From the NCBI RefSeq assembly GCF_000820025.1, contig NZ_CDBI01000033.1:1-49524 (forward strand): 49,524 nucleotides of DNA. Direction: 5' to 3'. The notes beneath the pieces are model-generated. The model was not told where the DNA came from and searched no databases. It saw only the letters and a list, made by a program, of their open reading frames with translations. Made by a program: the position numbers and the translations under genes. Of the stretch, positions 22,285-31,646 are shown piece after piece. Origin of the DNA: Aeromonas popoffii. Its GTDB lineage: Bacteria; Pseudomonadota; Gammaproteobacteria; Enterobacterales; Aeromonadaceae. Within the stretch, counting starts at the first letter, position 1. Each line of letters begins with the position of its first letter.

Positions 22285-23805
22285 ATGTGTGGTATTGTCG
22301 GTATAGTTGGCACCACCCCCGTCAATCAGGCCCTCTACGACGCCTTGACGGTGTTGCAACACAGGGGACAGGATGCCGCCGGGATCGTGACCATAGACAG
22401 TGGAAACTTCCGGCAACGTAAGGCCAACGGCCTGGTGAAGGACGTGTTTGAAGTGCGTCACATGCAGCGTCTGCAAGGGAACATCGGCATAGGTCATGTC
22501 AGATATCCCACCGCAGGCAGCTCAAGTGCCGCTGAAGCCCAACCTTTTTACGTGAACTCCCCCTACGGCATGGTGCTGGCCCACAACGGCAACCTCACCA
22601 ATGCCAAGGATCTCAAGGAGCAGCAGTTCAAGGTGGCCCGTCGCCACATCAACACCACCTCCGATTCGGAAGTGCTGCTGAACGTGCTGGCCCACGAACT
22701 GGATCTGTGCGACAAGATGGCACTGCGGCCGGAGGATATCTTCTCTGCGGTGCGCAAGACCCATCAGCAGATCCGCGGTGCCTATGCCGTGGTCTCGCTG
22801 GTGATTGGTCACGGTCTCATCGGGTTTCGCGATCCCAACGGCATTCGTCCGCTGATACTGGGTCGTCGGGCCGATGAGCAGGGCCAGGTGGAGTACATGC
22901 TCGCCTCGGAGAGCGTGGCGCTGGACGCCATCGGTTTCGAGACGGTACGTGACGTCGCCCCCGGTGAAGCCATCTACATCACCGAGCAGGGACAGCTCTT
23001 CTCCGAGCAGTGTGCGGAAAATCCGCAGATGAGCTCCTGCATCTTCGAATATGTCTACTTCGCCCGTCCCGATTCATGCATCGACAAGGTCTCCGTCTAC
23101 GCCGCCCGCCTTAACATGGGTCGCAAGCTGGGTCAGAAGATTGCACGTGAGTGGGAAGATCTGGACGTGGATGTGGTCATTCCCATCCCCGAGACCTCCT
23201 GTGACGTGGCGCTGGAGATAGCCCATACCCTCGACCTGCCTTACCGTCAGGGTTTTGTGAAGAACCGCTACATAGGCCGTACCTTCATCATGCCGGGTCA
23301 GACCCAGCGCAAGAAGTCGGTACGTCGCAAGCTCAATGCCATCAGCTCGGAATTCAAGGGCAAGAAGGTGTTGTTGGTGGATGACTCTATCGTGCGCGGC
23401 ACCACCTCGGAGCAGATCATCCAGATGGCCCGTGAAGCGGGGGCGGCCAAGGTTTACTTCGCCTCGGCGGCACCGGAGATCCGCTTTCCCAACGTCTATG
23501 GTATCGACATGCCCACTGCCAACGAGCTGATCGCCCACGGTCGGGAAGTGGAAGAGGTGTGCAAGCTGATCGGTGCCGATGGTCTGATTTTCCAGGATCT
23601 GGAAGATCTGGAAGAGGCGGTGCGGGAGATCAACCCCGAGCTGCGTCACTTCGAGACCTCGGTGTTCAACGGTCACTATGTCACCTCCGATGTGGATCAA
23701 TCTTATCTGGACCACCTGAATGCCTTGCGCAGCGACGACAACAAGGCGGTGCGTGAGTGGCAGGAAGGGACCAGCAACCTGGAAATTTTTAACGAAGGTA
23801 GTTAA
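22285..23805 (+). CDS. purF: Amidophosphoribosyltransferase
   Basis: A 506-residue cytosolic enzyme (E. coli 505) that makes phosphoribosylamine from PRPP and glutamine, the first step of purine synthesis. The mature N-terminal Cys2 (MCGIVGIVG) is the glutaminase nucleophile; HRGQDAAGI and [14 protein letters not shown] belong to the same domain. The PRPP loop [17 protein letters not shown] lies in the C-terminal phosphoribosyltransferase domain. Purine feedback acts at the protein, and PurR at the promoter before cvpA. Confidence 0.98.
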   Translation: MCGIVGIVGTTPVNQALYDALTVLQHRGQDAAGIVTIDSGNFRQRKANGLVKDVFEVRHMQRLQGNIGIGHVRYPTAGSSSAAEAQPFYVNSPYGMVLAHNGNLTNAKDLKEQQFKVARRHINTTSDSEVLLNVLAHELDLCDKMALRPEDIFSAVRKTHQQIRGAYAVVSLVIGHGLIGFRDPNGIRPLILGRRADEQGQVEYMLASESVALDAIGFETVRDVAPGEAIYITEQGQLFSEQCAENPQMSSCIFEYVYFARPDSCIDKVSVYAARLNMGRKLGQKIAREWEDLDVDVVIPIPETSCDVALEIAHTLDLPYRQGFVKNRYIGRTFIMPGQTQRKKSVRRKLNAISSEFKGKKVLLVDDSIVRGTTSEQIIQMAREAGAAKVYFASAAPEIRFPNVYGIDMPTANELIAHGREVEEVCKLIGADGLIFQDLEDLEEAVREINPELRHFETSVFNGHYVTSDVDQSYLDHLNALRSDDNKAVREWQEGTSNLEIFNEGS

Positions 23806-23834
23806 ACGTTTTCGTTGTTCATGAAAGATATGAG

Positions 23835-23858
23835 ATGGGGGCCCCGGCCCCCATTGTC
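23835..23858 (+). terminator. Candidate terminator of purF
   Basis: ATGGGGGC and GCCCCCAT around CCCG form a strong hairpin 30 bases after purF, followed by only a poor T run (TTGTCGTGT). Confidence 0.45.
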
Positions 23859-24004
23859 GTGTCTGGGCGGCTGAGCAGAGGGGTATCTGCTGTAAAAATA
23901 ATCACTTATACCGCTGGGTGTGGGCAGTGGCGGCGGGATCCGCTAGCATGGGCAGCCGCGCACCTATCGCGCCGCCGTATCAACCAGAACAGACGAGAAT
24001 TCAG

Positions 24005-24763
24005 ATGGATGACCTGCTAGCCCCCGTGCACCAGTTTTTGCAGTGTGAGACCCCGGACGAGTGGGTAGCCATGGCGCGAGATCCCGCCCATCTGCCTACC
24101 CTGCTCATCGATCACGCGAACTGCGAGAACAAGGCTGCGCTCACCGCCCACAGCCTGGTGCGGCGCTACTGCCTGCCCAAGGGCAAGCGCCATCTGCTGC
24201 CCAAGCTGGCATTTTATCGGGAGCTGGATGCCATCCCGGAGAAGGCCGAGATCCTGGGCAAGCGCAGCATGGGGGAGTCTGATCGCACCGTGTTCGAGGA
24301 GCTGGCGCGCAATCCGCTGCTGTTTCCCATGGTGCGGCTCATCCAGGAGGAGCTGCACCACTTCGAGCAGGTGCTGGCGCTGATGGCTGTGCGCAACATC
24401 CCCTATGGTCCCGTGACCGCCTCCCGCTATGCCCGCAACCTGATGCAGCATGTACGCACTCACGAGCCTGCCACCATAGTCGACAAGTTGATCATCGGCG
24501 CCTACATAGAGGCGCGTTCCTGCGAGCGCTTTGCCAAGTTGGCGCCTCATCTGGACGAGGAGCTGGGTCGCTTCTATGTCTCCCTGCTGCGTTCGGAGGC
24601 GCGCCACTATCAGGACTATCTGGCCTTGGCCGAGCAGTATGCGGGGGAGGATATCCGTGAGCGGGTCGCCTATTTTGGCCGGATTGAAGCCGAGCTTATC
24701 TGCTCGCCGGATCCGCAGTTCAGGTTCCATAGCGGGCGGCCTGTCAGATCTGACAATGGTTGA
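24005..24763 (+). CDS. miaE: tRNA-(ms2io6A) hydroxylase MiaE
   Basis: A 252-residue non-haem diiron monooxygenase that hydroxylates ms2i6A at position 37 of tRNAs reading UNN codons. The iron ligands appear in ferritin-like ExxH motifs: QEELHHFEQ near residues 115-119 and EARHYQDYLA near 200, with EARSCER between. RSMGESDRTVFEELARNPLLFPMVRLIQEE is typical. MiaE occurs in only some gammaproteobacteria (Salmonella, Pseudomonas, Aeromonas) and is absent from E. coli. The start MDDLLAPVHQ is chosen because the open frame before it has no similarity to the family. Confidence 0.92.
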   Translation: MDDLLAPVHQFLQCETPDEWVAMARDPAHLPTLLIDHANCENKAALTAHSLVRRYCLPKGKRHLLPKLAFYRELDAIPEKAEILGKRSMGESDRTVFEELARNPLLFPMVRLIQEELHHFEQVLALMAVRNIPYGPVTASRYARNLMQHVRTHEPATIVDKLIIGAYIEARSCERFAKLAPHLDEELGRFYVSLLRSEARHYQDYLALAEQYAGEDIRERVAYFGRIEAELICSPDPQFRFHSGRPVRSDNG

Positions 24764-24828
24764 CGTAAGAAGCGCGGCCTACCATGGCCATGTTCCTACT
24801 ACGAGCGATGCATTCATTTTTGAGCGTA

Positions 24829-24857
24829 ATTCCCGGCCCCTGAGCCGGGATTTTTTT
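24829..24857 (+). terminator. Terminator between miaE and sapF
   Basis: TTCCCGGC, CCCTGA, GCCGGGATTTTTTT gives a hairpin with a T run, 65 bases after miaE. It could also serve the convergent sap operon weakly. Confidence 0.8.
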
Positions 24858-24920
24858 AGGCTTTTTCAAGCAGATGACGAAGAGGGGTGGCCGGTACCAG
24901 GGTCGGCTCCGGCCTGGGGA

Positions 24921-25706
24921 TCAGCGGCGGTATTCGTTGTTGTAGTTCTGGATCAGGCGGCGCGTCACCTCGTGCTGGGGATCGGCGAACACCTTGAGCG
25001 TCTTGCCACGCTCCACCACCCGTCCTTCGTGCATCACCAGCACCTCGTCACTGATGTGGCTCACGACCCCCAGATCGTTGGCCACCAGTACATAGCTCAG
25101 CCCCATGGTCTCCTGCATCTCAAGCAGCAGGTTGATGATCTGGGAGCGTACCGAGATGTCCAGGGTGGAGAGTGCCTCATCGGCTACCACGATTTTGGGG
25201 TTGAGAATGAGTGCCCGGGCCAGTGCCACCCGCTGCTGTTGACCGGCGGAGAGCATCTGCGGATAGAAGAGGGCGTGATCCGGCAACATGCCCACCATGC
25301 GCAGGGTCTGTACCACCTTGTCGTGCCGCTCCTCGTCGCTCATCTCTGTGTTGAGCCGCAGCGGTGTCTCCAGGATCTGGCCGACCCGGATCTTGCGATT
25401 GAGAGAGGAGTTGGGGTCCTGGAAGATCATCCGCAGCAGCTTGCAGCGGGTCTGATAGTCGCCATGGACCAGCGTCTGACCCTCGATGGCGATCTCGCCG
25501 GCGGTGGGTTCTATCATGCCCGCCAGGATCCGCGCCAGCGTACTCTTGCCGGAGCCGGCCTCGCCGACGATGGCCAGGGTCTGGCCGACCTCAAGGTCAA
25601 ACGAGAGCGGCTTGATGGCTTCGACCGCCTGACGCCGAAACAGGCCGGTGCGGTTCTGATAGGTCTTGCTAAGGCCTCTGACCTGCAGCAGGGAGGGTTC
25701 GATCAC
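24921..25706 (-). CDS. sapF: Peptide ABC transporter ATP-binding protein SapF
   Basis: A 261-residue ATPase, last gene of sapABCDF, a peptide uptake system that in Salmonella and Haemophilus gives resistance to antimicrobial peptides. Walker A is GEAGSGKST (48-56), the signature is LSAGQQQRVALARAL, and Walker B is IVVADEA with the catalytic Glu kept. The switch-histidine position reads VANDLG (Asn210) instead of a His-Asp pair. GTG at 25706 is preferred as start because AAGGAG lies 8 bases upstream and the protein then begins like E. coli SapF (MIE); ATG 25733 is further out. 55 bases separate it from sapD. Confidence 0.93.
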   Translation of the reverse strand: MIEPSLLQVRGLSKTYQNRTGLFRRQAVEAIKPLSFDLEVGQTLAIVGEAGSGKSTLARILAGMIEPTAGEIAIEGQTLVHGDYQTRCKLLRMIFQDPNSSLNRKIRVGQILETPLRLNTEMSDEERHDKVVQTLRMVGMLPDHALFYPQMLSAGQQQRVALARALILNPKIVVADEALSTLDISVRSQIINLLLEMQETMGLSYVLVANDLGVVSHISDEVLVMHEGRVVERGKTLKVFADPQHEVTRRLIQNYNNEYRR

Positions 25707-25761
25707 TGTCCTGGCTCCTTGGTGGCAGAGCATGCGGCCACGGGCTGATAACGTGTTGAAT

Positions 25762-26760
25762 TCATTTTTTCGGCTCTTCCATGTTCAGCGGGAAGTGGCA
25801 GCTGAACTGGTGTCCTTTGATCTTGCTCATCAGTGGCGTCTGTACGCACTGTTTCTGGGCATAGGGGCAGCGGGGACCGAGCCGACAACCGATGGGCAGG
25901 TGCTGGAGCGGCGGTATCACCCCGGGCAGGGTTTCGAGCCGTGACTTGTGGCGCACCAGCTTGTCAAAGTCGGGAATGGACTTGAGCAGGGCATCGGTAT
26001 AGGGGTGATGGGGCGAGGTCAGGATCTGCTCCCGGGTGCCGACCTCCACCATCTGGCCGCAGTACATCACGTTGATGGTGTTGGTCAGGTTGGCGATGGC
26101 CGCGATGTCGTTGCTGATGATGAGGATGGTGGTGTTGCCCAGCTTGTTCATCTTGTCCAGCAGCCGCAGGATCTGGGAGTGGGTCGTGGACTCCATGGCG
26201 CTGGTGGGCTCATCGGCTACCAGCAGGCGCGGCTTGTTGGCAATGGCCATGGCGATCATCACCTTCTGGCACATGCCGTCCGACAGTTCGTGGGGATAGG
26301 CGCGCATCACCTTGCGGTGATCCTTGACGCCGACCCGGTGCAGCAGGGCGATGGCCTTCTTCTTGCGCCACTGGAAGCGCTGCCAGAACTGACCCTCGAA
26401 CGAATCGGTCGGGATCGCCTCTTCCAGCTGGGAACCTATCTCTTCGGAAGGGTCCAGACAGCTGATGGGGTCCTGAAAGATCATGGCGATCTCGCGACCC
26501 ATGATCCGGCGTCGCTCCTTGGGAGCCATGGTCAGCAGATCCATGTCGTTGAAGCGCATCCGGTCGGCACGTACCGTCCAGTTGTCCTTCTGGATGCCGA
26601 CGATCACTTTGGCCACCAGACTCTTGCCGGAGCCCGATTCACCGACCAGGCCGCGGATTTCCCCCTCGGTCAGGGTCAGGCTCACCCTGTCTACCGCCTT
26701 GACCTTGCCCTGGGGCGTGTCGATCTCGATGGTCAGGTTGCGAATATCTAGCAAGGGCAT
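25762..26760 (-). CDS. sapD: Peptide ABC transporter ATP-binding protein SapD
   Basis: A 332-residue ATPase of the Sap importer (E. coli 330). Walker A GESGSGKS (40-47), Q-loop IFQDP, signature [13 protein letters not shown], Walker B LLVADEP. The C-terminal [17 protein letters not shown] is the cysteine-rich Opp/Dpp-type tail, which in relatives binds an iron-sulfur cluster. The switch position is ISNDIA (Asn217), where the usual residue is His. In E. coli SapD alone also supports Trk potassium uptake. Its ATG overlaps the stop of a duplicated sapC remnant (TAATG). Confidence 0.94.
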   Translation of the reverse strand: MPLLDIRNLTIEIDTPQGKVKAVDRVSLTLTEGEIRGLVGESGSGKSLVAKVIVGIQKDNWTVRADRMRFNDMDLLTMAPKERRRIMGREIAMIFQDPISCLDPSEEIGSQLEEAIPTDSFEGQFWQRFQWRKKKAIALLHRVGVKDHRKVMRAYPHELSDGMCQKVMIAMAIANKPRLLVADEPTSAMESTTHSQILRLLDKMNKLGNTTILIISNDIAAIANLTNTINVMYCGQMVEVGTREQILTSPHHPYTDALLKSIPDFDKLVRHKSRLETLPGVIPPLQHLPIGCRLGPRCPYAQKQCVQTPLMSKIKGHQFSCHFPLNMEEPKK

Positions 26761-26840
26761 TAAGCATTCCCCTTTTTGAGCACTTCACGAGGGCTTTCAC
26801 CGGCCAGCGCATGGTTGATCCGCACGCTGCACAGGAATGA
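26760..26840 (-). pseudogene. Duplicated remnant of the sapC 3' end
   Basis: Read on the minus strand, the 127-base gap between sapC and sapD contains [20 protein letters not shown] followed by KKGNA and a stop that overlaps the sapD ATG. This resembles the true SapC end ILFSVLVTNLVGEGIREALK followed by EGDD. At the base level TTGAGC-CTTCACGA and the following CCAG and GCACGCTG-ACAG segments are shared. It is best read as a decayed tandem copy of the last 25 or so sapC codons. Confidence 0.65.
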
Positions 26841-26887
26841 ACAGGGTTCAATGGTGAACCTATCTATCTTCGGCAAAGAGTACCGCA

Positions 26888-27781
26888 TCAGTCGTCCCCC
26901 TCTTTGAGCGCTTCACGAATGCCTTCGCCAACCAGGTTCGTGACCAGCACGCTGAACAGTATGGCCATGCCCGGCAGGGTCACGGTCCAGGGGGCGAGAT
27001 AGATGAGATCGCTCGAATCGGCCAGCATGGCGCCCCATTCCGGTTGGGGCGACTGGGCGCCGAGGCCGAGAAAACCCACCGCCGAGATATCGAGAATGGC
27101 GGCAGAGAGGGTGCGGGTAGTCTGGGCGACCAGGGTCTCGACTATATTCGGCAAAATGGCCAAACGCATGATCCGCAGCGGCGGCGAACCGTCGAGGCGG
27201 CTGGCGATGATGTACTCCTTCTGCATCTCGGTGTGAACCGCGTTGTAGGTCGCCCGGATGAAGGGGGGGATCAGTGCCAGCGTGATGGCGATCAGGGTAT
27301 TGAACAGGCCCGGCCCCAGGATGGCGACCATGATGATGGCCAGCAGCAGGGAGGGGATGGAGAGCAGGGTATCGAGCAGGTGGTGCAGCACGCTCGATTT
27401 CAGCCCCTTGCTCATGCCACCCAGGATGCCGATGGCGGAGCCCACCACCATGGCAATCATCACCACCAGCAGGGCGTTGCCGAAGGTAAGCCGTGCCCCC
27501 ACCACCAGCCGGGAGAGGATGTCGCGCCCCAGATCGTCGGTGCCGAGGAAGTAGTCGATATTGCCGGTCGCCGCCCAGGAGGGGGCCAGCAGCAGCTTGT
27601 CGGTGTGCTGTTCATCGATGCCGTAGGGAACGACCAGCGGCCCCACCAGGGTGATGAGCAGCAACAGCAAAAAGCACCAGAGCCCCGCCATGGCAAGCGG
27701 ATTACGGCTGTAGGAGGCCCACGTCTGCTCAAGGGGCGAGAGGATCTTGAGCTCGGGATAGATGTTTGATTTATCTTGCAT
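26888..27781 (-). CDS. sapC: Peptide ABC transporter permease SapC
   Basis: A 297-residue inner-membrane permease with about six helices, DppC/OppC type. An N-terminal part YPELKILSPLEQTWASYSRNP precedes helix 1. A second family block is FLGTDDLGRDILSRLVVGARL. The coupling loop EYIIASRLDGSPPLRIMRLAILPN contacts the ATPases. It pairs with SapB. The ATG lies 35 bases after the sapB stop. Confidence 0.94.
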   Translation of the reverse strand: MQDKSNIYPELKILSPLEQTWASYSRNPLAMAGLWCFLLLLLITLVGPLVVPYGIDEQHTDKLLLAPSWAATGNIDYFLGTDDLGRDILSRLVVGARLTFGNALLVVMIAMVVGSAIGILGGMSKGLKSSVLHHLLDTLLSIPSLLLAIIMVAILGPGLFNTLIAITLALIPPFIRATYNAVHTEMQKEYIIASRLDGSPPLRIMRLAILPNIVETLVAQTTRTLSAAILDISAVGFLGLGAQSPQPEWGAMLADSSDLIYLAPWTVTLPGMAILFSVLVTNLVGEGIREALKEGDD

Positions 27782-27816
27782 AGGATACCTGGCTCTGGGT
27801 CACGCCATGAGCGCGT

Positions 27817-28776
27817 TTAGTCTTGTTTTGCATAGAGTTCTTTACGCCGCGCCGGATAGATGAGGGTGGTGAGCAGCTCGGTGCTGACGCTGATGACGAT
27901 GACGAAGCCGGCGACCACCAGGGTGGCGCCCCGGATGGCGGCGTAATCCTGCAGGGCAATGCTGTTGATGAGCCAGCGGCCTATCCCGTGCCATTCGAAC
28001 ACGACCTCTGTGATCATGGCGGAGGTGAGCACGCTGCCCAGTTGCAGACCCAGCAGCGGCAGCACCGGCGGCAGGGCATTTTTCAGGCCGTGACGCCAGA
28101 CGATCTGCGCCTTGGAGAGACCCCGGCTCGTCGCCGCCTTGATGTAGTTCTGCTTCATGACGTCGATCAGTGAACTGCGCACGTGGCGGATCACCTCTGT
28201 GGTGGGCACTACCGCCAGCACCAGCGAGGGCAGGATCAGGTGGAGAAGGGCATCGTGCAGCGCCGCCTGGCGCCAGGGCTCGTTGCTCATCAGCACGTCA
28301 AACACAGCGATGCCGGTGATGGAGGGCACGTCATAGAGCAGGCTGATCTGGCCCGAAGCGGGCAGCCAGCCCAGCTCCAGCGAGAAGAACATCACCACCA
28401 GCAGCGCCAGCCAGAAGACGGGCACCGCATAACCGATGAGGCCAGCGGTCATGATGGAGAGATCCAGCGGCTTGCCCTGATAGAGCGCGGCCAGGGTGCC
28501 GAGCGGAATACCCACCAGCAGCGAGATGGCAAAGGCTGCCATGCAGAGGATCAGGGTGGCAGGGAAGTAGTGACGGATCTCTTCCAGCACCGGCTGGCCT
28601 GAAACGCTGGAAAGCCCCAGATCCCCATCCAGAATGCGGCGCAGGAAATCGGGATAACCGCTCCAGAAGCTGGCTTGCTGACCGATGAGGCGAACGTCCA
28701 GCAGGTAGACGACGAAGGTCAGCGCCAGCAGGGTAATGAGCAGCAGGTTGATGCGACGCAGTATATAGAGAAACAT
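27817..28776 (-). CDS. sapB: Peptide ABC transporter permease SapB
   Basis: A 319-residue permease (E. coli 321), DppB/OppB type, beginning MFLYILRRINLLLITLLALT. The periplasmic loop FLRRILDGDLGLSSVSGQPV and the coupling loop NYIKAATSRGLSKAQIVWRH are clear. A longer open frame upstream reads antisense-like sequence over sapA and is not used. It starts two bases after the sapA stop, so sapA-sapB are tightly linked. Confidence 0.95.
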   Translation of the reverse strand: MFLYILRRINLLLITLLALTFVVYLLDVRLIGQQASFWSGYPDFLRRILDGDLGLSSVSGQPVLEEIRHYFPATLILCMAAFAISLLVGIPLGTLAALYQGKPLDLSIMTAGLIGYAVPVFWLALLVVMFFSLELGWLPASGQISLLYDVPSITGIAVFDVLMSNEPWRQAALHDALLHLILPSLVLAVVPTTEVIRHVRSSLIDVMKQNYIKAATSRGLSKAQIVWRHGLKNALPPVLPLLGLQLGSVLTSAMITEVVFEWHGIGRWLINSIALQDYAAIRGATLVVAGFVIVISVSTELLTTLIYPARRKELYAKQD

Positions 28777-28778
28777 GC

Positions 28779-30380
28779 TTACTCCCTGTGGGCTTGGTTG
28801 AAGACGGTGCCGCCAAAGGGCATCAGGGAGAGCCCCTGAATGTCGCTGCGACTGGCCAAGGTGCGCAGGGCATGGGCCAGCGGAATGAGTGGCACCTGCT
28901 CGTTGAGCAGGGTTTGGGCGTAATAGTAGTTGCGCAGCCGGAACGCCAGCTGGGGCGTGGTGACCGCATCGTCCAGCAGCTGATCGAAGGCCGGGCTGCA
29001 CCAGCGACTGTAGTTATTGCCGCGCTCGACGGCGGCGCAGCTCAGCAAGGGGCGAAAGAAGTTGTCCGGATCGGCGTTGTCGGCAATCCAGCCAGAGAGC
29101 AGGCTGTCATATTGGCCTTTGGCGAGGCGGGCCTGGGTGATGGGCCACTCCTGCTGCACAATTTTCAGCTTGATGCCTATCCTGGCCAGATCGTTTCGTA
29201 TCAGCTGAGCTGTTTTGAGGGCGTCCGGGTTGTAGGGACGTGAGCCTGGCTGCACCAGCACTTGCATCTCGAACCCCTGTTCGAACCCCGCCTCCTTGAG
29301 CAGCTGACGCGCCCGCTTCAGATCCGGCTTGCGCATCGGCAGGGAGGGATTGTAGCCCCAGGAGAGGGGGGGCAGCAGGCTGTTGGCGGCCTGGCCCGTC
29401 TCGAAATAGACCGCCTGCAGCAGGTTGTCTATGTTGATGGCGCTGGCGATGGCCTGACGCACTTGCACCTTGTTGAACGGCGGCTTGCGGGTGTTGAGGG
29501 CCAGGAAGGCGACGTTCATGCCCGATTGCACCGAAAGGCTCAGCTCAGGTTTTTGCTTAATCACCGAGAGCTGGCTGGCAGCAGGGGTGCTCATCACGTC
29601 ACACTCGCCGGTCAACAGCTTGGCCAGTCGTTTGGATGACTTGGGGGTGATGTCGTAGATGAGCTGCTCTATTTTGGCCTCGCCGCCCCAGTAACCGGGA
29701 TGGCGCAAATAGCGGATGAACTCGTTGTGGCGATACTCCTTGAAACTGAATGGCCCTGTGCCGATGGGACGGCTGTCGAGCAGGGCCGGGGTGCCAGCTT
29801 GTTGCATCTGACTGGCATATTCGGCGGAGAGCACGATGGCGTAGTCGCTGGCCAGGGTGGCGAGGAAGGAAGCATCCGGTCGATTCAGCTCGAACACGAC
29901 CTGCCCGGGTCCCTTCTTATGGACCCGCTTGATCAGCTGATCCAGCCCCAGGCTGTAGAAATAGGGATACTCGCCGCCGGAGACGTTGTGATAGGGGTGC
30001 TGTTCATCGAGCTGGCGCGCATAGGTAAAGACCACATCGTCGGCATGGAGGGTGCGACTGGGCTTGAACCAGGGGGTATGGTGAAAGGTCACCCCCTTGC
30101 GCAGGGTCAGTGTGTAGGTCAGACCATCCTCGCTGATGTGCCAGTCGGTGGCCAACGCAGGCTCCAGCGCCAGGGTGTTGGGGTTTACCTCCAGCAGGCG
30201 ATCGTAGAGGGTGCGCGAGCTGGCATCCAAGGTGACTCCGGAGTTGGATATCTGGGGATTAAAGGTCTGGGGCGAGCCTTCCGTACAATAGATGAGTCCC
30301 GTTCTGGACGCGTCGTCTTGTTTCTGACAACCGGTAACCAGCACCAGCAATCCAAGCAGCAAGGGTTTGAACATTCTCAT
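28779..30380 (-). CDS. sapA: Peptide ABC transporter substrate-binding lipoprotein SapA
   Basis: A 533-residue solute-binding protein of the DppA/OppA class, first gene of the sap operon. Strong SapA marks are GLIYCTEGSPQTFNPQ, LHADDVVFTYARQLD, NRPDASFLATLAS, LLTGECDVMSTPAASQLSV, SGMNVAFLALNTRKPP and NADPDNFFRPLLSCAAV. Its signal ends LVTGC (Cys18), a lipobox, so it should be a lipoprotein; enterobacterial SapA is a soluble periplasmic protein. CQKQDD after the Cys has no Asp at +2, so sorting to the outer membrane is possible. The gene follows pspF on the same strand. Confidence 0.95.
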   Translation of the reverse strand: MRMFKPLLLGLLVLVTGCQKQDDASRTGLIYCTEGSPQTFNPQISNSGVTLDASSRTLYDRLLEVNPNTLALEPALATDWHISEDGLTYTLTLRKGVTFHHTPWFKPSRTLHADDVVFTYARQLDEQHPYHNVSGGEYPYFYSLGLDQLIKRVHKKGPGQVVFELNRPDASFLATLASDYAIVLSAEYASQMQQAGTPALLDSRPIGTGPFSFKEYRHNEFIRYLRHPGYWGGEAKIEQLIYDITPKSSKRLAKLLTGECDVMSTPAASQLSVIKQKPELSLSVQSGMNVAFLALNTRKPPFNKVQVRQAIASAINIDNLLQAVYFETGQAANSLLPPLSWGYNPSLPMRKPDLKRARQLLKEAGFEQGFEMQVLVQPGSRPYNPDALKTAQLIRNDLARIGIKLKIVQQEWPITQARLAKGQYDSLLSGWIADNADPDNFFRPLLSCAAVERGNNYSRWCSPAFDQLLDDAVTTPQLAFRLRNYYYAQTLLNEQVPLIPLAHALRTLASRSDIQGLSLMPFGGTVFNQAHRE

Positions 30381-30464
30381 TGTAGAACCATGTTTTTATA
30401 CGAATGTGCCAGCGTTAAGGCTGGCGAGTTGCGGGAGTCGGTCTGAACCTGGCTGCCCTGGGTC

Positions 30465-31496
30465 TTAATCTGCATCGCTGTCACTGTCCAGCAGCTGGTA
30501 TTTGCGCAGCATGCCGCGAAACTGGTGATAGCTCAACGCCAGCAATTGAGCGGCTTTGCGCTGATTATACTGGGATTGCTGCATGGCTTGCTTGAGTAAA
30601 TTAATCTCGTACTCCGCCACCGCCTGTTTGAGATCCAGCGGCAGGAGGGGAGGGGTGGAGACGGACGCCTGGATGGGCTCATCGATGGTAGCGGCCAGAC
30701 TTGCCCGGGAACGGGGGCGCCAGGGGGAGTCAAAGGGGTTGATCACCAGCTCGGACAGCGGCAACTGGGGATTACCCTGGCGGTAGATGCTGCGCTCCAC
30801 CACGTTTTTCAACTCCCGCACGTTGCCGGGCCAGGGGTAATCCAGCAGTAGCTGGGTCGCCTTGCGGGAGAAACCGGCAAACAACGGATAGCCCAGCTCC
30901 CGGGTCATGCCGTGGGCGAAGTGTGCCGCCAGCATCAGTATATCTTCGCGTCGCTCCCGCAAGGGGGGCAGGGTAATGACATCAAAGGCCAGCCTGTCCA
31001 GCAGATCGTGGCGAAAGTCCCCTCTGTCGGCCAGTGCCGGCAGATCCTCGTTGGTGGCACACACCAGCCGCACATCTACCTTGAGGGCCTTGGCTCCACC
31101 CACCCGCTCAAACTCGCCGTATTCGATGACCCGCAGCAGCTTCTCCTGCACCCGGGCGCTGGTGGTGGCCAGCTCGTCGAGGAAAAGGGTGCCGCCATCG
31201 GCGCGCTCGAAGCGGCCCTGATGGCGCTTGGCTGCGCCGGTGAAGGATCCCGCCTCGTGTCCAAACAGCTCGGTCTCCAGCAGGTTTTCGCTCAGGGTCG
31301 CGCAGTTGATGGTGACAAAGCTTTGATCCCAGCGCGCCGAGAGATAATGTAGGCGATGGGCGATGAGCTCCTTGCCGGTCCCTCGCTCGCCGATGATCAA
31401 CACGGGTTTGCGCAGCGGGGCGAGGCGTGAGGCTTGCTCAATGATCTCGAGGAATGCGTTGGATTCCCCCAACAGGCTTTCCGTGGCCGTGGTCAT
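30465..31496 (-). CDS. pspF: Psp operon transcriptional activator PspF
   Basis: A 343-residue sigma-54 activator without a receiver domain. The AAA+ part has Walker A GERGTGKE (36-43), the sigma-54 loop GSFTGA (83-88, usually GAFTGA), Walker B GGTLFLDELAT and FVTINCATLSENLLETELFGHEAG. A C-terminal Fis-type helix-turn-helix (NQRKAAQLLALSYHQFRGML) binds the upstream sites. PspA keeps it inactive until membrane stress. Divergent from pspA and followed by sapA, as in E. coli. Confidence 0.96.
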   Translation of the reverse strand: MTTATESLLGESNAFLEIIEQASRLAPLRKPVLIIGERGTGKELIAHRLHYLSARWDQSFVTINCATLSENLLETELFGHEAGSFTGAAKRHQGRFERADGGTLFLDELATTSARVQEKLLRVIEYGEFERVGGAKALKVDVRLVCATNEDLPALADRGDFRHDLLDRLAFDVITLPPLRERREDILMLAAHFAHGMTRELGYPLFAGFSRKATQLLLDYPWPGNVRELKNVVERSIYRQGNPQLPLSELVINPFDSPWRPRSRASLAATIDEPIQASVSTPPLLPLDLKQAVAEYEINLLKQAMQQSQYNQRKAAQLLALSYHQFRGMLRKYQLLDSDSDAD

Positions 31497-31602
31497 AGTG
31501 ATCCCTGTCAGTTGTAAAAGCTGGTCAATCTTACCAAAAGTTGGTGATTATTATCATTACTTGTACAGGGGATCTTGAAACTCCACGTATCCTCCCCATA
31601 TA

Positions 31603-31615
31603 AATCAACAAGTTA
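31603..31615 (+). promoter_or_regulatory. IHF site of the psp promoter
   Basis: AATCAACAAGTTA is a full match to the IHF consensus WATCAA-N4-TTR. It lies between the likely PspF sites upstream and the sigma-54 promoter, the position needed for DNA bending. Confidence 0.7.
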
Positions 31616-31629
31616 AATTCCGTTCCAGA

Positions 31630-31646
31630 TTGGCACACAAGTTGCC
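31630..31646 (+). promoter_or_regulatory. Sigma-54 promoter of pspABC
   Basis: TTGGCACACAAGTTGCC carries the -24 TGGCAC (31631-31636) and -12 TTGC (31642-31645) with exact spacing. Transcription should start near 31657, about 35 bases before pspA. The flanking 31497-31600 region should hold the PspF sites and the pspF promoter. Confidence 0.9.
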
